DNA from: Atrichornis clamosus
Lineage: Eukaryota > Chordata > Aves > Passeriformes > Menuridae
NCBI GenBank assembly: GCA_013400975.1
Contig: WBMZ01010830.1
Coordinates: 1-64,000, forward strand
Length of the DNA: 64,000 bases
Direction: 5' to 3'
Shown: piece after piece, positions 52,986 through 64,000 of the stretch
Layout: every line of letters starts with the position of its first letter
Position numbering within the stretch: position 1 is the first letter of the stretch
Notes under the pieces: generated by a model
What the model was told of the DNA's origin: nothing
What the model saw: only the letters and a program-made list of their open reading frames with translations
Databases searched by the model: none
Program-made: the position numbers and the translations under genes

Positions 52986-55173
52986 TAATCACCGTGAGCT
53001 GCTAAGTTTAGAAACACTTATTTCGGTTTTACTGCAGTCGTGGCTTTGGTGGAATTGCTCACATTAACAAGCTGCTAAACAGACTTCCTTGTTGGGCCTG
53101 TGTTTATCCTCGGCTGAGGAACAGAATCAGCAAACTGGTGGGGCTGTGAGTGGGGACTCTTTGTGTTTGCTTTTTTCACACTGGCAGTAGAATGAAAGCA
53201 TTTCCAAGTGCCTTCTTGGTTCTCTTCTTTTGTCTGGTTGCCTTTTATCCCACATTAATTAATGTAATTGCTACAATTTCATAGTCCAGTGGAGACTAAC
53301 TAATGATACTGGAGCTGAGTGTTCTGTTTCTGCAATAAATCAAGAAAGTAGTTCATATAATGCAGCCTTCCACTTCTTCCCACCACATCAAATTAAATAA
53401 GATAAATATTTCTTTTTCATGGCTTAGGGTCTGGTAGTTAGATCACTCCCCCGTAACTTCATGGGAAGCTCTGATACAATATTTACTCCTGCCTGGGGGA
53501 AGTGCAAATCCAAAACTTCAGCTGTTTGAGAGAGTATCCAGTGCCCTGGTATTGGGAGAAACAATCTCTGCAGCTTCCATTGAATCTGCTCCTTGGTGTA
53601 GAAATTCACACAAGATTTATGGTGCCAGAAAAACAGAAGAGAAGAAAGGATATAAATAAGTAGCTAGGAAAACTTCCTAGAGTACAGCTGGCCTCTTGCA
53701 GGAGTAGGTCTAGTAAGTAGTTTTTCTTTAAAAGGAAACAAACCAAGATACTATCCTTGCAGCAGAGATGGGCTAGGCTGCACATGATTAGAGGAAGTAT
53801 AAATCTGTGTTCCCAGAAATGGCCTCCAAGATAAACCCCTGAAGGAGATGGAGATCTGCTGTATTAGAAATCAACTCATCCCACCAGAAGACCATCATTG
53901 TTTGCAATGACAAAGATCTTGTCACAGCAATACCTGGGAAGAGGAACTGCTGGTGCCGCTGCCTGACCTTCCGTGTGAGAGGCTCAGAGCTGATTTGTCC
54001 ACTACTGTTACTGCTTTCCCAGACTGAAACAAAGGAGGAAAGGGGGAAATAGGAGAAGTGGTTTTTTGTATAGGGCTTTTGGCACACCTGCCCTGCCTGG
54101 TCTAGTTAAATGATAGTTAAAATGATAGTTCGAGGTGAAATAAAGTTAAAAAAATCTGTAAAACCTCTGCAGATGTCAGGGGAAAAAAGGCATCTGATTA
54201 CATATATTTACTTTCTCAAGTCCAAAGATGTGTAGTGACATGTCCATGGTTTACAATTGGACTTATTCTTACTTTGTTTCTCTGCTTTCTTAAAGAATAA
54301 AGAAAATGGAAGGAGGGACAGATGAGACTAAACTTTAGAAGTCTCAGTGTAGGGAGTTGCTTCTTCAAAAACAAAACCAATTTCAATAAATTTTCAAGAA
54401 AAACAATCTTGAAAAACAATCAAGAAAAACTCTTCTTTAAATATGAAGATTATAGAGGGAAAATGGCCTTTGTATTCTAAGGCCCACATTATGACAACGC
54501 TCCAGTATTATCTACCCAAAATTTTCAAGGCTCTAAGCAGGCATGGCTTGCATGCAACATATTCAGTCAAGATGATGTCATGAACAGTTTTATATTTGAA
54601 CTCTATGTGCTGCACAATAGACTATTTTTTCAAGGCACAAAAGGTTAAATTGACTGGCATATTACCAGGTAGAGCTGAGCTGAGAACATGTAAATATTCC
54701 ACTCAAAGGTAAATCCTGAGCCTGACTTTCAGCCAAGAGCATCTCTGAAGTGAGGCTTGCCTAGAGACATAATGTTTACCATTCTTTTTAAAGTCAAAAA
54801 AGCTTGTGATTTAGTATAGGGAAAAAACAGACTTGCCATGTATTTGATTTTATATTTTTATAAGCTGGCACCTTACCTCACGTAAGAAGATTTGTCTTTG
54901 TTGTTCTGGGTACTGACCTTTAGGTTAAAGTTAAGCCTTTCAGAGTGTTGCCTACAGCAATCAGTAGGGAAACATCTGAAGTCAGCAGGCTGAGGCGTTT
55001 GGTGATAGCCACTCACAGAACACTGAAGACGAGGCATCAGGCCTCCCCCGTGCTGCTGTTCACCACGAGTCCATAAGCTGTGCTCCACTGGCAAGGGGCC
55101 CCTCTGCCCCGGTGAAATGCTGCTGGCTCTGTTCTCATTGATGCCATGGGTTGTGAGCAGAAGTGTCCAGATA

Positions 55174-56648
55174 CTGGGAAACAACCCCGTTAGTTCTTCC
55201 TCAGCCTGACGTCATGAAAACTCAAATCCTTCCCCTCCACAGAAAGTGCTTAAACATTCAGTGTTTGGGAGAAGAAAGGAAGGACAGATGAGGAAAGTAG
55301 AAAACATTTCATGACCTGAATAATCCAACCAGATGATCCATTGGGCTCCACTGTGCTCAATGTGGATCTATCAGGCAAAATGGGATCTGTATTCCATGTA
55401 GGAGACCCCCATCCATTCCCACAAATGAGTTGGGGGGATTTCATTCAACAATTCCCTCTAAATGTTTAAATTGTGTTATAATCTTAAAAAGTAAAATAAT
55501 TAAAATTTTAAAACTGCTGATGTATTGGGATGGTGTGAAGAAAAGTGAGCACGGATTTTTTAAAATTAAAAAAGAGAATGAAGAAAGAGTCATGAGATGA
55601 AATCCGGGGAGGACCCTGGGTACTCACTGGAACAACAGGCTTTCTTTCATGTCAGAAGAACTTCAGTCACTGTACTGTAGCATGTGGCATAACTGATAGC
55701 TCTCTCTTTCCATCCAGTAGCTCCTAAATTATTGTCCACACATGTAACTACTTCTAGGAAAAGTCTCTTACTTCCCATTATTCTGAATAAATTGGACTCT
55801 CACCTTCAGGAAGAAGGAAGAAATTGATGTTGAACCCTCCTTTAGCTGAATTCAGGTCACCTAATTAAAAATATCAGTAGAGAGCAAGAGTATTTCTCCC
55901 TCAGGTCTCCCACTTCCCAAGCAAAGAATCTTATATAAAGAATAGCAGCAGCAATTGCCTTTTATGCAGAGTCTACTACAGCTGGTACGTCTTAGGTATG
56001 CTTGATAACATCTTCCAGATAAAAGCCCTAGGAAACTGGAGCAGGATGGGTGGAATTGAGAAATGCCTTATTTTGGATTTCAGTTTGATTTAAACAGATA
56101 TTAAGTACTAAACTGTTCTGTTCTCTCAAGGCAAGAAATTTGGGGTGTCCTTGGTGTATCACTGTTTTAGGAACAGAAAAAGTAAAGCAGTTAGGGAACT
56201 TAGATGCTTCCTGGGATACGTAACAGGAGTTTCCAGAGACACAATTTTGGGTCTAAGTGCTTAGATTTCTGTAAGTTTTATTTATAACAGCTGCAGTGCA
56301 TGTTCTTTACTCTCTCTTTTACCAATACAGGTCCCTATTAAGTGAAAGGTAATACACATATAGGACTGAGAAGGGAGGCTAACTTGCAAAATTTATGCTG
56401 TTGGTGGTCCTCCTTGAACCATTCATCACTTACTAATTACATGTTCAAAAGAGTATTTGTATTGAATCTTGAGATGTGTCATACAGAACTAGATCAAACT
56501 GGTTTCACTCAAAATTATTTTTGTCTCATCAAATACAATTCACTTCCTTAAACTTCACTCTAAAAACTGACCTTTTGAGAATAGGAATTTGTCAATGAAT
56601 GAAAATATTCCAAAATATTTTATCTGAAGTTTATTGTCATAGATACCA
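55174..56648. other. Unique sequence, no supported gene
   Basis: A possible 18-bp micro-exon (56332 side: acceptor 'ttttaccaatacag', donor 'aaag|gtaata') was seen near 56315-56340 but is too small to support alone. Confidence 0.45.
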
Positions 56649-56860
56649 GAAGAAACTGCTTCACCAAAAGAGTGGTCAGGCATTGGAACAGGCTGCCCAC
56701 TGAAGTAGTTGATTCACCATCCCTGGAGTATTTAAAAGACATATAGGTGTAGGGCGTGAGGACATCTTTTAGTGGTGAATTTCACAGTGTTGGAATGCTT
56801 GGACTCGATGATTTTAAGAATCTTTTCAGACCCACATGACTCTATGATTCTATGATTCTA
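56649..56860 (+). mobile_element. CR1 LINE, 3' end fragment
   Basis: A plus-strand CR1 tail: 'aactgcttcacc', 'tggtcaggcattggaacagg', 'caccatccctggagta', 'ttggactcgatgatttta', then three tandem 'tctatgat'-type units at the end (56840-56860). It is 5'-truncated. Confidence 0.95.
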
Positions 56861-59800
56861 TCACTTGTTCTGCTTCCATAGCACCTATTTCTTCTAATAT
56901 TAGGTGTGGAAGTTGGTACCAAGGAATTAAAGGGCCTTCCTTCTTATGCTCATCTAGTCTGCTTTGTAAATTCTGCATATTTACAAACATATTTCCATCT
57001 GCTTTAGGGGGTTTTATTGTCAGTCTCATATGCTCTGAGAAATATTTCTTATATTTTAGCACTAGACCTGATCAGATAATTCACACTGAATTATTTATCT
57101 GAACAAATTTAGACTTTTCTTGGTTTGTTAGTTGTCCATGAGCTGGTTTTGATATTCTTGAATTTATTCATTATTCAAAAGCATTTGCTTGATAACTTCC
57201 ATGAATAACTTAATGAGAAAAGCTTTGTTTGTGGACTGTGTGAACAGATTGGCAGGAGCACAAAGAGCTTGTTGCTGTTTCTCAGGTTTTTTAGATACCA
57301 AGGCAATATAGCATTTTTCTATGTCTTGACTCTGTGAATAAATTGAAGCTGTTGTATGAGAATACTTACATGCAAGAGTTCAAAATTTGCTTTTCATAAC
57401 AAGCAGTAGTCAGTTATAATGTGCTGCAACTGTGTACATCCCTAAAGTAAATATTTCATTTCCATACTTCCAATACTGCAACTAGGCCATTCCCTTCCAA
57501 ATGGGATTTAATTTTTGTACAGGTGGGTCTAGATAAAGAGGTATTTTTAGGTAGCCAGCCTGTATGTGCTGGATGTCTGCTCTTTAACTCCATAGATGGA
57601 AGAAAAAACAAACAAGAGTACTACTGCTCTTAGAAAATAAGCTACAGTTCTGACAATTTTTTTACAATTCTTCTATCATCATTGCCAGGTTTCTATTTTA
57701 AAATATAGACTTAATATTATGTCTATGAAAAGTTAAATCTTTGGCAACAAAACATCTTGAGCACCGGCTTCCTATTGGAAAATTTGAACACTCTTATATG
57801 AAATAAACATTACAATTTTTGTTATTTATTTATTAATTACAATATAAAAAAAAATAGGCAGCAAATGTTAAAAGCAGATGTTCATAGGAATCTTCAGATT
57901 CATAGAATTCAGAGTCTGATAAAACAAGGAATAATTCAATGATAGGATTGTTTATTTCTATTTTAAAGCTGATTAAGCTAATTTCTATTTCTTTTAGTAA
58001 AAGTTACAGAGGTTTTATCTGTAATTAGATGCATTAAATCTTTCTGAGACTTTCAATACAAAAAAATAAACTGAAAAAACACAGTTGTTTTATGACTTTT
58101 AATGTTGTTTAGACCACAGTAACCATGATCTTATTTTGAATTTTTGTTCATCATGGCACTTGCATAAGATTGATGAAAATGTATTAAGCAGGATATATTT
58201 ATCTCCCTTTATATTCCTTTGGAAATGTCATTTATGTAGCACCAAAATGATATCTTTTACTAAGGCTGCTGCATATTCGCCATGTAACTGACAGATGATG
58301 TCTAAGCATTATGCAGGGCTATTAAAGATGACATAGAATGCACAAATATATCAGTACATGAGGGAGAAAGCTGGTGAGATTTTAGAAAAAATCGAACATC
58401 ACTGGGTGAAAGTCACCAGTGGAGTTATGTGAATTAAATAAAGGAGAGAAAAGGCATCAGCAGCAAGATAAAAAGCAAAATGCTATGAGGGAGTGTATCA
58501 GGCCTGAAGTAATAAAATAAAATGGGAAAAAAAACCCCAAAACACAAATTCAGGAAATAAATACGGGTAGTGCAAAATATAGTAGCCTATTTCATATGCT
58601 TGCACAGATGTGGTTTTTCTGAGAGCAATAGATTTTCTTCTGCTTGAACATTGGGATTGGGATTTGAGAGGTAAGAATTCAGAAAACTTGTGTCTGTAAG
58701 GGGCTTCTCATCTCCTCTCTCCCACTAGATTTCAATATGTCTTGAAGTTCAGAACCCTAGAAACTTTCATGGAAAGTGCAGATCCCTACACAAGAAATCT
58801 GAATTCTTTAGTATTGTGTTGTTAGTTTTTATTGAGTGTATGTGAAAGATCCCTTAAAAACTACCCACAAACCCTGTTCTTCTTCCCAGGGCTTCATGGT
58901 GATAATTGCATGTCCTAATTACTAGCAGACACAGATTTTTTAAAAGAGATTATGGTCCCAGCCCTTATTGTAGAGTTTGACCAAATAAGCAGAAATAAAG
59001 AGACATTAAAAGGCCTAAGGGATTGCAAAAAGAGACCCAATAACTGAATATGAGTAGAACAGCATAAAACAAAGTAGAAGTTATCTAGCTGATAGTTCAT
59101 ATACATTTATACCTTCCTTACTGACTAGAAGTTTTACAAGAGAGAGAGTTGTACATGGGAGAAAAATGAGTTCAGTGGTAAAATCATTTATCTCACATTT
59201 GTATTCTTGGATCTTGCATTTGGGTTATCAGTGTTGCAGAAAGGTGTGTCCTCACTTGTGCTTTCTGTTGGAATAAGGAACAGTTTGTTCCAGGGACTTC
59301 TGTTGATAGACGTGGACATGACAACACCTGTAGTGGTGCCTTCTGGTCTAGCTGCCCTGGTAAGCTTTCCATCACCATGAGCTTTCCTGTCCCACATACA
59401 CCTAGTCACGTGCCATTAAAGAACTACTTGGGTGTGCAGCCCTCGCTTCTCTTCTAATACTCAGTTTCAAAATCCATTATATTGGTCTAACTATATATTA
59501 TAGCCAAAGGGGTGTTGTGTGGGACCTAGAGGAGGCACAGAGCTGAACAACATGGGTACATGTCTCCAGAGTGGAGTGGATGTGACCACCTCTGCCACGC
59601 AGCCCAGGGGCTGGACATCCCCACTCCTAGGAGTTAGCTAACTCTTTTATCCAGGTGGTTTCAGCACAGAGACCACAAAATTCTGGCTATCAATCTCCTA
59701 CTCTCACCACGTGTTTGATAGAGCACTGAGGTGCTTGAGTTTGGGCTGGAAATTCGAAGCATCAGACTGACAGTCACAGAAGTATTTTGCTTGACAATAT

Positions 59801-60541
59801 CTTAAACCACTTAGGGTAACTGTCCTGCTCAAACATATCCTGTTGAAATGAGGAATGAGTAAAAAATCAACCAGAATATTCCAAGTTGCAAAATAACACT
59901 TCAGTTATGAGATGGCCACTTAAACTTTGAAAAAGTAACTGATAGCTTGCAATGAATGGACAGGCACATTTACACCTGAGCACACTTTGCTCGATGGAGC
60001 TGCTGGGCTGCAGCTCAGGTGACCTGGCCTGTGTCCTCGACTCTGTTCATTGAACTCAAGAACTTGTACTTCTTGTGGGCAGCAATGGAGAAATGAAAGT
60101 TCATTGTTAAAACTACTGTAGAGAAGTTGGAGCTACTGTTGAAAACTGTAATAGTGACCAATTTTTTTAATGTACTAATAGAGTAGTACTGTGGGGCAAT
60201 AGTCTGTTAGAATTGCACACTGAAAGCAGTGGAAACTATGCAGTGATGTATTTTTGAAAATTTTAATAAATGTCTCTTTTTATTTAAATATATGTAAACA
60301 CTTATTTAAATCCCTGTGCATTGGTGACTCATGGTAAATGCAGTTCATGCCTTTTCCTATCACATAGGTGCTGCTGGATATTTTAGAGGATCTGAATGTT
60401 TAGGTACTTAGGGCCACAGGTTCTTAACCAAATGTCTGGATAGATGAAGTCTAATTTCTTCACAGCTAGTGCATTTTACACATACCAATTTTGCTGTAGC
60501 AAGTGCCATGGAGCTAATTATTTTTTCCTACAAATTTTCAG
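56861..60541. other. Unique AT-rich sequence, nothing firmly recognised
   Basis: Short frames only. An isolated AATAAA with a T-rich downstream stretch at about 60265 could be a poly(A) site, but no exon was linked to it. Confidence 0.45.
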
Positions 60542-60625
60542 GTCTCTAAACCTGGGACTATGGACTTCTTCACCTTGTGTATTGTGCTGCCCAACAAATA
60601 AAGTGACTTGCACACTTTTATGATG
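60542..60625 (+). other. Compact 3'-terminal exon candidate
   Basis: The acceptor is strong: branch-like 'gctaatt', then T-rich sequence ending 'caaattttcag' at 60541. AATAAA follows only 55 bases into the exon (60597-60602), and then a G/T-rich stretch with 'ttttatgatgtg'. Read in frame from its first base, the exon stays open for 19 codons and stops at a TAA that overlaps the AATAAA itself. No upstream exon is assigned. The 47996-48114 block ends in the matching phase, but there is no other link. Confidence 0.25.
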
Positions 60626-61579
60626 TGAAGTTAATGCTGGATTTTGTATCTCTTATTCACACTCTGTCATGTAAATGTTCTGGTGGCTAAAGCAGACCTT
60701 GGGATTAAACAGGTGTACCATGTGAGTCTTGAGATTGCATATCTTTGTGCATGTTCTGAACCATTACCTACAAATTCCACACGCAGGATCTATTCTACTG
60801 ATATTTCTCATTTCATCCTTCAAAGGATTTCGCAAAGAACTTGCATTGGAGACAGTGTTCTGCAGGAATGATGGACATGACTGAGTAGAGAGCACTATGA
60901 GAGAAGAGCATGGTGATAAGCACAGTACTGGACCATGTGCAAGCATATACAAAGAAACAAAAAAGTTAATCTCTCAAGTAGGGTTTGTTCATACTTTACT
61001 CAGGTTTTAGTTTGAATGTTAGCATAACTTCCAGTAATACTTGTTTGAATTTGTGAACTTGCTTGTTTTTTACTTGGTTTTCCATTGATCCATTTTGTTT
61101 TGCTTTCAGCTTTATATTCCTTCCTCTCTTCCTTCTTGACTTGCTCTGCTTTTGTTTCTCTTGTGATTCCATAATGGCAGCATGGTAAAACCCCACAGAG
61201 AACTTCCTGCTTCAATTCAATTTGGCTCTCAGGTATTGCTCAGTTTCTTCCTGAAATTGTATTGCCATTTCTGGAAATGACATGGCAATATTTCACTTGA
61301 GTTCACTTGCCATTTTAAGTGGACCTTTATATATTTGCATTAATGATATGAAACCATGCCTAATAGAACGACAGTGTGGAGAAAGGTAAAATTAAATTAC
61401 TGTAGCTTATTGTCTTCCGTGCATTGAATTGGCAGAGAAAATAAAATTGTGGATTGCTATAACATTTATAAAAATCCTGCAGAATCAGTCCTAAACTATC
61501 CTCCAAATCTGTACCTGCTGATAAACAAACAACAAATGTAAAGTTACTCTGCTTGTCTCTGAGGAAAATATAAAATAAG
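60626..61579. other. Unique AT-rich sequence, nothing recognised
   Basis: Short frames on both strands without supporting signals. Confidence 0.5.
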
Positions 61580-62595
61580 TGTGGTGGATTGACTACGACT
61601 GGACACCAGGTCCAAAGTTGCTCTATCACTCCTCTCAGCTGGGCAGGGGCTCATGGGTCAAGATTAGGGCAGGGGGAGATCACTCACCAGTTACCATCAC
61701 AGGCAGAACAGATTTGAGTTGACTTGGGGAAATTAGTTTAATATATTGCCAATTAAACTAGAGTAGGGTAATGAGAAATAAAACCTAAATCTTAAAAATA
61801 CCTTCCCTCTGCCCCCACCTTCTCTTCTTCCTGGACTCAACTTCACTCCCAATTTTCTCTACATGCTTCCCCCAGCAGCACAAGGGTTTGGGAAATGTAG
61901 GCTGTGGTCAGTTCATCACACGTTGTTCCTACTGCTCCTTCCTCCTCAGCACGAGGACCCCTCACACTCCTCCCCTGCTCCAGCATGGTGTCCCTCCCAT
62001 GGGAAGCAGCCCTCCATGAACGTCTCCAATGTGAGTCCTGCCCAAGGGCTGCAGTTCCTCACAAATTGCTCCAGTGCAGATCCCTTCCTTTAAGGCACAG
62101 AGGGCTGCTCCAACATAGTCCCCAACAGGGTCACAACTGCTGCCAGCAAACCTGCTCCAGTGTGGGCTCCTCTCTCCATGTGGCCACAAGTCCTGCCAGA
62201 GCCTGCTCCAGTGCAGGCTTCCCATGGGATCACAGCCTCCTTTGGGCATCACCCCGCTCCAGTGTGGAGTCCTCCATGGGCTGCAGGGGAAGAGCTGCTT
62301 CGCCATGTTCTGCAGCAGGGGCACCACTTCTCCTTCTTCACTGACCTTGGTGTCTGCAGGGCTGTTTCTCTCACTCTTCTCTCTTTGGCTGTTTTTGCAC
62401 AATGTTATTCCTCCTTTTTAAATACATTATTCCAGAGGCACTACCACTATCCCTGAAGGACTTGACCTTGGCCAGTCCCAGGTCTGTCTTGGAGCCGGTT
62501 GACTCTGCTGAATGTGGGGGAAACTTCTGGCAGCTTCTCACAGAAGCCACCCCAGTAGCCCTTACCATGCAAAACCTTACCACGAAAACCCAACA
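61580..62595 (-). mobile_element. Solo LTR of an avian endogenous retrovirus
   Basis: About 1 kb of GC-richer sequence with clear ends. Read on the minus strand it starts 'tgttgggttttcgtgg' at 62595 and ends '...caatccaccaca' at 61580, so it has TG...CA termini. A TATA-like 'tatttaaaaa' lies about 180 bases in (plus 62416-62425), as in a U3 promoter. The middle is built of degenerate units, each containing a 'gctcca(g/a)' motif, at about 61975, 62066, 62105, 62151, 62202 and 62255. A 146-codon minus frame (62402-61962) spans those units. The poly(A) signal expected near the U5 side is degenerate here ('aatatatt' around 61741). No gag, pol or env sequence adjoins it, so it is a solo LTR. I see no clear target-site duplication, which suggests age. 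Identification is by memory of this common bird repeat. Confidence 0.7.
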
Positions 62596-64000
62596 GTATT
62601 GGCAAAAGGCATAAAAAAGCTGCATGCAAAGATTTCAAAACTATTTTGCAGTTTCCTCAAAACATGGCTTGCTATGTTGCTCTTCAGCAAACAACATATG
62701 AACTTTTGAAGATGTCTGACTAAACTCTTTTGCAATGTTTTAAAAATTTCAAAAATTGGTGTATTGAAATAAAAGCTAAACAAACAGCAAACCCCATAAA
62801 CTGTCTGTGATTCACATTTCTCTGCAGACAGCAGCGTTGCACAACAGCTTGAGATTGGAAACAAGAAGGCTCCTATATCCAGATGAAACTTCATGGGGAT
62901 TTCAGGCAGAATATAATTATTTCATATAATTATATTATATACGAGCAGAATATAATTATGCAAAGCTGGAATTTTGTCAGGACACTGTGGTGAGCACCTA
63001 TGCTTTGTGAAAAGCTTATGGGGATTTTTAATTACAATAAGTGGTCAGAATCTTAGTTTGATGTCTCAGCCAAAAGATGAATTGATACTGAACTACCAGA
63101 CTCTCAGTACATGCCTGGGTAGTATGAAAATAACAGAACCATTACACAGTTTGACTCACCTTGTAGTGATGGCAGAACGGGCTGTATCTGTAATCTGGAA
63201 CAATGATTAAAAAATACTGCTGCTCTTCAACAGAAGAACAGTGATTACGAGGGATGTAACTCTTCATTCAAGATTCTTTCATTCTGGGGAAAGATATGCA
63301 TCTGCTAAACATGCAGATATGTTATCTGTTCACTTCAGAAACACAACTGAGCATCTCCCCTTAAAAATTACCACAGAATGGAATAACTTTTAAGAAGTTA
63401 TCATGCTATGAAATGAGTCTTATGATATGAACTCATTATGAGTTTTAGAGCCTTCACTCAGCAGAGTGGATATTACATTGGATGGTTGAATACCCAAAAA
63501 TTTCTTAACTGGTTCAGTCCTATCTGTGTAATCTATCTATCTTCTCATGTCACACCCAGCTCTACTGTATCTGAATGTCTTCCAAGTCTCTCTGGGGCAA
63601 CAGTTTTTTTCATTATTTTTGATAATGTAATATAAACTGGAGGCTACAGTATCATTATTTTATTGCTACCCCTGAGATATTTTTTGTCAGATGTTAATTT
63701 ATAATGTAGCAAAGTTCTTTCAAAAGAACAGAAATTAGAGTTTATACTTTGGGAAAACAGATTTAAAATGCTCATTAGTAGCTTTTTAACTTTTCTATGT
63801 GAGTTGTGTTTGACATTTTCAAAAACACTTTAAAAGATTGCTAAGATTCCTACTTTCAAAATTTCTAGCAGTTTTTTTTTGGTTATTTTACTTGGGGATG
63901 CTTACATCTTGACCGAGACCCTGGACTGAGCAAAGGGTACCTGATTCAAAGTTCAGAGTGACATAGATTTTATTATTTTAAGGGTTCATAGTATTCCTGT
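62596..64000. other. Unique AT-rich sequence, nothing recognised
   Basis: Contains the small duplication at 62906. Other frames (62577-62894 minus, 62974-63210 plus) have no support. Confidence 0.5.
62906..62959. repeat. 15-bp direct repeat around AT-rich spacer
   Basis: 'gcagaatataattat' occurs at 62906-62920 and 62945-62959, separated by 24 AT-rich bases. A small local duplication. Confidence 0.9.

Larger units (their letters stand above)
51508..55173 (-). ncRNA. Hypothetical spliced transcript, three exons on minus strand
   Basis: Three minus-strand blocks carry good splice signals. Block 1 is 55173-54877: acceptor 'ttgtttcccag' with branch-like 'actaac' about 20 bases upstream, donor 'gtgag|gtaagg', 297 bp, open in one frame over its whole length. 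Block 2 is 54023-53934: a pyrimidine run ending 'ctttgtttcag', donor 'cccag|gtattg', 90 bp. Block 3 is 51586-51508: acceptor 'gttttttttccag', donor 'acaa|gtaaga', 79 bp. The frame open in block 2 continues without a stop into block 3 across the junction (peptide includes 'RQRHQQFLFPEGENITFFSS'). The long frame of block 1 runs into a stop in block 2, so they do not share one frame. No first or last exon was identified, and I do not recognise the peptides. Either a lncRNA or an incompletely seen coding gene would fit. Confidence 0.22.

Noticed and set aside
59632..59645. 14-bp palindrome gagttagctaactc
   Set aside because: Short perfect palindromes of this size occur by chance in 64 kb.
61904..62402. 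Long overlapping frames on both strands (146 codons each)
   Set aside because: They lie inside the solo LTR; frames in its GC-rich repeated units are expected. The minus one is discussed only as a property of the LTR family.
1..64000. Search for tRNA, rRNA, snRNA, CRISPR-like arrays, bacterial operons or mitochondrial insertions
   Set aside because: None seen; composition and repeats are those of bird nuclear DNA, and no phage, defence or metabolic gene cluster is present.

Overview
This window is nuclear DNA from a bird, and most of it is non-coding. It is AT-rich, has no operons or long intact reading frames, and carries at least five CR1 LINE fragments that share the avian-type tail of short 'attctatg'-like repeats next to 'ttccaacc'. 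It also holds about 1 kb of an avian-type endogenous retrovirus long terminal repeat (LTR), a related truncated piece at the left edge, and some ancient MIR/CORE-SINE-like scraps. The longest uninterrupted ATG-to-stop frame is about 151 codons. I recognise no known protein-coding gene, so the window is best read as intergenic or intronic sequence that may contain long non-coding RNA (lncRNA) genes.

Layout. 0-3 kb: LTR fragment, a perfect 87-bp inverted repeat around a 1.07-kb spacer, and a minus-strand CR1. 3-26 kb: mostly unique AT-rich DNA with an LTR-like promoter scrap near 6.05 kb, an AT microsatellite, a plus-strand CR1 at 15.6-15.8 kb, a perfect 14-bp-stem hairpin near 17.9 kb, a possible small membrane-protein frame on the minus strand at 19.6-19.9 kb, and a MIR-like piece at 21.4 kb. 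25-43.3 kb: a CpG-enriched patch followed by four exon-like blocks with good splice signals, ending at a canonical poly(A) signal. I read these as one hypothetical plus-strand transcript. 43.15-44.01 kb: a 429-bp block repeated exactly across a single N, almost certainly an assembly artefact. 48-55 kb: a plus-strand exon candidate, an old minus-strand CR1, and three exon candidates on the minus strand (51.5-55.2 kb) that may form a second transcript. 56-64 kb: another plus-strand CR1, a compact 3'-terminal exon candidate with a poly(A) signal at 60.5-60.6 kb, and a solo LTR on the minus strand at 61.6-62.6 kb.

The CR1 calls, the duplication around N, the inverted repeat, the microsatellites and the LTR can be read directly from the sequence and rest on recognised families. 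All transcript and exon calls rest only on splice-site appearance, open frames and poly(A) signals judged by eye. In 64 kb some of these will occur by chance, so they carry low confidence. No tRNA, rRNA, known small RNA or CRISPR-like array was seen.
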